Below are positions 5,494 through 6,850 of a DNA stretch of 6,850 nt, piece after piece; the stretch's first letter is position 1, and each line of letters begins with the position of its first letter. The stretch is taken from NCBI GenBank assembly GCA_002505325.1, contig DAUV01000099.1, positions 5,965 through 12,814 on the forward strand, written 5' to 3'. The position numbers and the translations under genes are program-made. Source of the DNA: Euryarchaeota archaeon UBA623. Its GTDB lineage: Archaea > Thermoplasmatota > Poseidoniia > Poseidoniales > Thalassarchaeaceae. The notes beneath the pieces were generated by a model. It had not been told where the DNA came from. It made no database searches and was given only the letters and a program-made list of their open reading frames with translations.

Positions 5494-6736
5494 CTGCAAT
5501 AGAGCCGTGGCCGATGAGCCGCCAGCGCGAGCCGATGCGACGGGACAGCGTAATCCGACTGCCCGACTTGGCACAAATTGGCAATCTCAGTTGAAGCGTC
5601 GCCAATCGCCCTTTGATCGATGAGACTGTTCCGACGCTGGTGGCGGTGGCAGAGTTCACCATCAGCATCTCATTGGGCTGCAGCGGACGAACCGATTCCG
5701 CATCTCCTTCTCCTGTCGATACCATGTTCTCAAGTAAATCTAGATCGAGATTGAGGGCTTCCCATATTGGTGGCAGTTCGCCCTCGCGAGCCATGACCTG
5801 CCCTGAGAGTTCGTCGGCTTTGGTGGAGACGGGGTCCATCGGAGTAGCGATGCCGCACAATCCTCCTGCGTGAACGGATTGCAGGTCAAGCCCACCTCCC
5901 TTGACACTCTGAATGGTAGTTCGAATAGGTTCCCAAGTCGTCTTTCCGCCAGTTTGCACTCTGCGACCAGGGGCTATCAGTATCGAATCTCCTACGCTGA
6001 AGGAACCCTCGACGATGCTGCCGCCAATTATTCCGCCCTGTAGTTTCTCAGGGCGTGAGCCCGGGCGATTCGTGTCGAACGAGCGTGCGACGTACATCAA
6101 ACCTGACTCATTCGAGGACCTGTCTGGAGTGGGAATGACGTCTTCGATGGCCTGTATCAAGACGTCTAGGTTAACGTCGTGATGGGCCGAGACTGGGATG
6201 ATTGGAGCAGTTTCAGCTATCGTGCCCTCTAGGAAGTCCCTAATCTCCTCGTGAGATTCGACAGCCCTATCTCGACTCACTATGTCGATTTTGTTCTGCA
6301 CCACTACTATATTCTCTATGCCCGCTATCTGCAATGCGGCCAGATGTTCACGGGTCTGAGGCTGCGGGCACTTTTCAGTAGCTGAAATGAGTAGCATCGC
6401 CCCATCCATAATCGAGGCACCTGAAATCATCACAGCCATCAGGGTCTCGTGACCTGGGGCGTCAACAAACGAGACCACACGTAAAAGATCGCCATCCGAG
6501 TCTTCGTTGCCATCGGGATGCTTGCCTCTAGCGTAGTACCTGCCGTCGGAGGTCTTGTAGAACGCTGTGTCGGCATAGCCCAATTTGATACTGATACCTC
6601 GCTTCCTCTCCTCTGAGTGAGTATCGGTCCAGACTCCGGAGAGCGCTTGAGTGAGGGTGGTCTTACCGTGATCGACGTGACCGACCATGCCGATGTTGAC
6701 TACAGGTTGACTGGGGAGACTCTGAACCAGTTCAAT
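5489..6736 (-). CDS. Translation initiation factor 2 subunit gamma (aIF2-gamma), start uncertain
   Basis: aIF2-gamma is the GTPase that, with the alpha and beta subunits, carries initiator Met-tRNA to the small ribosomal subunit. From the in-frame ATG at 6688 the motifs are G1 GHVDHGKTT (3-11), switch I RGISIKLGYAD (30-40, with Ser where Thr is usual), G3 DAPGH (76-80), G4 NKID (132-135) and G5 SAH (167-169). Domains II and III follow, and the family ending ISRR(V/I)GxRWRLIGxG is seen as LSRRIGSRWRLIGHGSIAG. Starting at 6688 would remove the conserved first strand: QPVVNIG is encoded just upstream, open in frame back to the S6e stop at 6749. No ATG, GTG or TTG occurs there. I therefore extend to an in-frame ATT (6736-6734, IELVQSLPSQPVVNIG), which gives 415 residues, close to the family norm. 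The alternative is a one-base indel in GGGGG (6742-6738) that hides a GTG start at 6752. The zinc-knuckle cysteines are absent. Confidence 0.92.
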   Translation of the reverse strand: MELVQSLPSQPVVNIGMVGHVDHGKTTLTQALSGVWTDTHSEERKRGISIKLGYADTAFYKTSDGRYYARGKHPDGNEDSDGDLLRVVSFVDAPGHETLMAVMISGASIMDGAMLLISATEKCPQPQTREHLAALQIAGIENIVVVQNKIDIVSRDRAVESHEEIRDFLEGTIAETAPIIPVSAHHDVNLDVLIQAIEDVIPTPDRSSNESGLMYVARSFDTNRPGSRPEKLQGGIIGGSIVEGSFSVGDSILIAPGRRVQTGGKTTWEPIRTTIQSVKGGGLDLQSVHAGGLCGIATPMDPVSTKADELSGQVMAREGELPPIWEALNLDLDLLENMVSTGEGDAESVRPLQPNEMLMVNSATATSVGTVSSIKGRLATLQLRLPICAKSGSRITLSRRIGSRWRLIGHGSIAG

Positions 6737-6748
6737 TCCCCCGCCGAC

Positions 6749-6850
6749 TCACTCCTCTTCTCCAGAGGGCACCTCGACAGGTGCGGCCTCCTCAACGAGG
6801 CCGAAAATGGCGTCGAGGGAGCGATTGCCCGCCTCGGTGATTTTCAGGTT
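6749..6850 (-). CDS. Ribosomal protein S6e, C-terminal fragment (gene runs off the window)
   Basis: Only the last 33 residues are in the window: NLKITEAGNRSLDAIFGL, then an acidic tail VEEAAPVEVPSGEEE and TGA. The start resembles the archaeal S6e ending (QIN-x-K-V-V-E-x-G-xxPLEEL), and S6e commonly sits directly upstream of aIF2-gamma in archaea, which supports the call. S6e is a small-subunit ribosomal protein. The stop lies only 12 bases before the ATT proposed for aIF2-gamma, and the two genes share a reading frame separated by this TGA. The match is short, so the assignment leans on gene order; a different small protein remains possible. Confidence 0.68.
   Translation of the reverse strand, partial: NLKITEAGNRSLDAIFGLVEEAAPVEVPSGEEE
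6760..6763 (-). promoter_or_regulatory. Possible Shine-Dalgarno site for an overlapping aIF2-gamma GTG start
   Basis: GGAG lies 7 bases before a GTG (6752-6750) that overlaps the S6e TGA as GTGA, the usual arrangement of coupled genes. In the sequence as given this GTG frame stops after six codons (AAT TGA), so the site makes sense only if a base in the following G-run is extra or the ribosome shifts frame. Confidence 0.4.

Noticed and set aside
5485..5574. Longer PIN protein starting at ATG 5574
   Set aside because: The extra 30 residues overlap the conserved aIF2-gamma C-terminus and do not look like PIN sequence; ATG 5484 has a good Shine-Dalgarno site.
6689..6751. Readthrough fusion of S6e and aIF2-gamma, which share a frame across one TGA
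   Set aside because: The two proteins work separately, nothing suggests TGA recoding here, and other TGA stops in the window end genes normally. A start-codon or indel explanation is simpler.

Overview
The window reads as a compact stretch of an archaeal chromosome, most likely from a Thermoplasmatota-type euryarchaeon of the marine Poseidoniales (Marine Group II) kind. The domain is clear from the content: an S6e / aIF2-gamma / PIN gene run, a DUF357 protein and a class II HMG-CoA reductase in a genome that also carries ScpA and ScpB. The narrower lineage is inferred from the combination of families, not from any marker gene. About 98% of the window is coding, and no tRNA, rRNA, IS element, CRISPR array or prophage gene is visible.

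Layout, left to right. (1) The plus-strand pair scpA (5' end cut off by the window) and scpB overlaps by 8 bases and encodes the kleisin and its winged-helix partner for the SMC condensin complex. (2) A minus-strand class II HMG-CoA reductase gene (mevalonate and isoprenoid lipid synthesis) meets scpB tail to tail with one base between the stops. (3) The only real intergenic region, 2823-2975, is a divergent promoter region holding a four-unit 11-bp repeat array and further GCGTTA sites. (4) On the plus strand, a 614-residue protein with an AAA+/ORC-like ATPase domain, a very long acidic then proline-rich linker and a C-terminal winged helix is followed 8 bases later by a small DUF357 gene. 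(5) On the minus strand, the end of the ribosomal protein S6e gene, the aIF2-gamma gene and a PIN-domain RNase-like gene form a tight translation and ribosome-maturation operon. Its last gene overlaps the DUF357 gene through a shared CTAG.

The points most worth a second look are these. The aIF2-gamma gene has no standard start codon that keeps its conserved first beta strand, and a one-base change in a run of five G would restore a GTG start overlapping the S6e stop. The divergent promoter carries an 11-bp-phased repeat. The AAA+ protein has non-canonical Walker motifs and a Trp-containing acidic repeat in a huge linker. The aIF2-gamma zinc-knuckle segment has no cysteines. I do not see a clear defence system or other wholly new multi-gene system; the AAA+/linker/winged-helix protein with its operator-like array is the best candidate for undescribed biology.
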